This document shows, piece by piece, positions 63,086 to 64,000 of a stretch of DNA of 64,000 nucleotides. Under the pieces are notes generated by a model. The model had not been told where the DNA came from. It did not search any database and saw only the letters and a program-made list of their open reading frames with translations. Both the position numbers and the translations under genes were made by a program. The stretch is taken from assembly GCF_021735935.1 (NCBI RefSeq), contig NZ_WMDZ01000001.1, positions 2,604,001-2,668,000 of the forward strand, given 5' to 3'. The stretch's first letter is position 1; each line of letters begins with the position of its first letter. The stretch is from Sulfitobacter sp. M39 (lineage in GTDB: Bacteria; Pseudomonadota; Alphaproteobacteria; Rhodobacterales; Rhodobacteraceae).

Positions 63086-63849
63086 AACTGCGGCGTGATC
63101 CTTCCAAACGCCCACCCGTGGCACGGGTTCTGGGCGGTGTTCTGATCTTTCAGCTGGGGTTGGCGGGGCTGCTTTTTTGGGGCGATCTGGACGAGGGACT
63201 GCGCCTGCCCGGCTTTGGCCCGCGTTCCCCGGGGCTGACCGAGCCCACGCGCCCCGGCGACCAAACCCGCCGGTTTCAACCCGACCGCGCCCGCCCCGGT
63301 GGCCGCCCCATGCCGGACACGCCCCTGCCCGAACGGCTGACCCTGACCGTGGTCGAAGGCGGTGCCCGCGTGCTGCTGGAAGGGGGCATCATGGCGGGTG
63401 ATGCCGAACGCATCGAGAAACAGATCACCGCGCTTGATCCCCAACCCGAGGGCGTGATCCTGAATTCCCCCGGTGGGTCGGTCAGCGACGCGCTGCGTCT
63501 GGGGCGGTATCTGCGGGATGCTGAGCTTACGACCGCCTTGCGCAGTGGCGATATCTGCTATTCCGCCTGCCCCTATCTACTGGCCGCAGGCACCAGTCGC
63601 GACGTGCCAGACGATGCCTCTGTCGGGGTGCACCAGCATTTCTTCGGTGAAAGCACCCTGCTCCCCGCCTTTGTCGCGGTAGAGGACATCCAGCGCGGCC
63701 AAGGCGAGGTCATGACCTATCTGGATCAGATGGGCATCGACCCGCTGGTCATGCAGCACGCGTTGGTCACGCCGCCCGATGAAATCTATCTGCTGCTGCC
63801 CGAAGAGCTGACCCGCTACCGCTTTGTCGAAAACACCGAGCCAAGCTAG
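63082..63849 (+). CDS. Membrane-anchored ClpP/SppA-like serine protease-fold protein (COG3904-like)
   Basis: A 255-residue protein. One N-terminal helix (15-34, VLGGVLIFQLGLAGLLFW), a proline-rich linker (45-85), then a ClpP/crotonase-like fold: LTVVEGGARVLLEGGIMAGD, GVILNSPGGSVSDALRLGRYL (oxyanion glycines), and CYSACPYLLAAGTSR, where the serine is the likely nucleophile; VGVHQHFFGES holds the likely catalytic histidine. Similar proteins are called predicted periplasmic proteins. The gene overlaps the preceding coiled-coil gene at ATGA. Whether it cuts proteins is unknown. Confidence 0.75.
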   Translation: MKLRRDPSKRPPVARVLGGVLIFQLGLAGLLFWGDLDEGLRLPGFGPRSPGLTEPTRPGDQTRRFQPDRARPGGRPMPDTPLPERLTLTVVEGGARVLLEGGIMAGDAERIEKQITALDPQPEGVILNSPGGSVSDALRLGRYLRDAELTTALRSGDICYSACPYLLAAGTSRDVPDDASVGVHQHFFGESTLLPAFVAVEDIQRGQGEVMTYLDQMGIDPLVMQHALVTPPDEIYLLLPEELTRYRFVENTEPS

Positions 63850-64000
63850 AATACCCCTTGTCGCAGCCTGTGGTCGCGCCTACTTAACGGGGGTGACGGG
63901 TTCTGCCCTGTTTGTAAAAGTTACATTCCAGTGGCCTTAAGCAAATCCGAGGGAGCTGGCTCTGTTCGAGCCCTGGTTCGTTTATCTGGCGCCCACCTGT
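63850..64000. other. Last 151 nt, no complete feature
   Basis: After the ClpP-like gene the sequence runs to the window end without a recognised gene. A frame beginning near 63962 (LFEPWFVYLAPTC, with GAGGGAG before it) could be the start of a membrane protein, but only about 12 codons are visible and no ATG, GTG or TTG start is present. Confidence 0.35.

Noticed and set aside
1..64000. CRISPR arrays or toxin-antitoxin and phage-defence genes
   Set aside because: No regular spaced direct repeats, cas genes, or known defence domains were seen on either strand.
63950..64000. A tRNA or tmRNA end at the window edge
   Set aside because: A T-loop-like TTCGAGC is present but no acceptor or T-stem pairing can be formed.

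Overview
The window looks like chromosomal DNA of a marine alphaproteobacterium of the Rhodobacterales, most likely the roseobacter group. The signs are GC-rich coding with long antisense open frames, Rhodobacteraceae-type small families (DUF6476, DUF6324, DUF992, DUF1223), a TPR–SUV3-like helicase–S4–7Fe ferredoxin–CarD run, an MmcB-family repair protein, a tRNA-His without an encoded G-1, and alphaproteobacterial RpoH and CarD proteins. The genus cannot be fixed from sequence alone.

Layout. 1-20.7 kb holds core genes: the 3' end of acs, a flavin reductase, the tamA-tamB outer-membrane assembly pair, acnA, a late lipid A acyltransferase, purB, a cystathionine beta-lyase-like enzyme, tRNA-Leu, a DsbA/FrnE thioredoxin-fold protein, lipB and ctaD. 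20.9-27.6 kb starts with tRNA-Gly and becomes a graveyard of nested insertion sequences: an IS66 remnant, an IS3 fragment, a nearly whole IS21 element (istA frameshifted, istB intact) and a second, decayed IS21 element. 27.7-30.2 kb carries poorly known genes (a lipoprotein, a response regulator with an apparently degenerate GGDEF-like output, a secreted protein overlapping a stand-alone RAM domain). 30.4-34.6 kb is the hisB-hisH-hisA-hisF-hisE cluster, split by two tandem DUF2147 genes on the other strand. 34.7-45.6 kb holds a CoA-binding protein, rlmB, tRNA-Tyr, a glycosyltransferase-like gene, metY, a SIMPL-domain protein, a large membrane protein with GspL-like and PilP/GspC-like ends, an Lrp-type regulator and a Kef-type cation/proton antiporter. 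45.6-50.7 kb is a minus-strand run: TPR protein, SUV3-like helicase, S4 protein, ferredoxin, CarD. 50.8-56.7 kb is a plus-strand run: SCP2 protein, lysophospholipase, ligase-associated exonuclease, ATP-dependent DNA ligase, oligoendopeptidase F. 56.8-64 kb has a DksA-type zinc finger, a Gfo/Idh/MocA oxidoreductase, rpoH, rluD, tRNA-His, mmcB and a two-gene operon of a coiled-coil membrane protein and a membrane-anchored ClpP-like protein.

Most unusual signals. (1) Three related 40-44 nt inserts, each folding as three consecutive small hairpins with a shared layout (CCTCTCG first loop, a GC-bounded second loop, CTGnCGG third), lie in three different transposase genes, always in the sense orientation of the host gene. 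A fourth, 27-nt in-frame hairpin insert lies in one of the same genes. (2) A modular extragenic repeat (TTTCCAAATGG box, A-rich spacer, CCCGGGG, then hairpins) occurs four times at 3' intergenic sites. (3) The coiled-coil membrane protein/ClpP-like protease operon and the orphan 882-residue GspL/PilP-like protein are the best candidates for undescribed protein systems.
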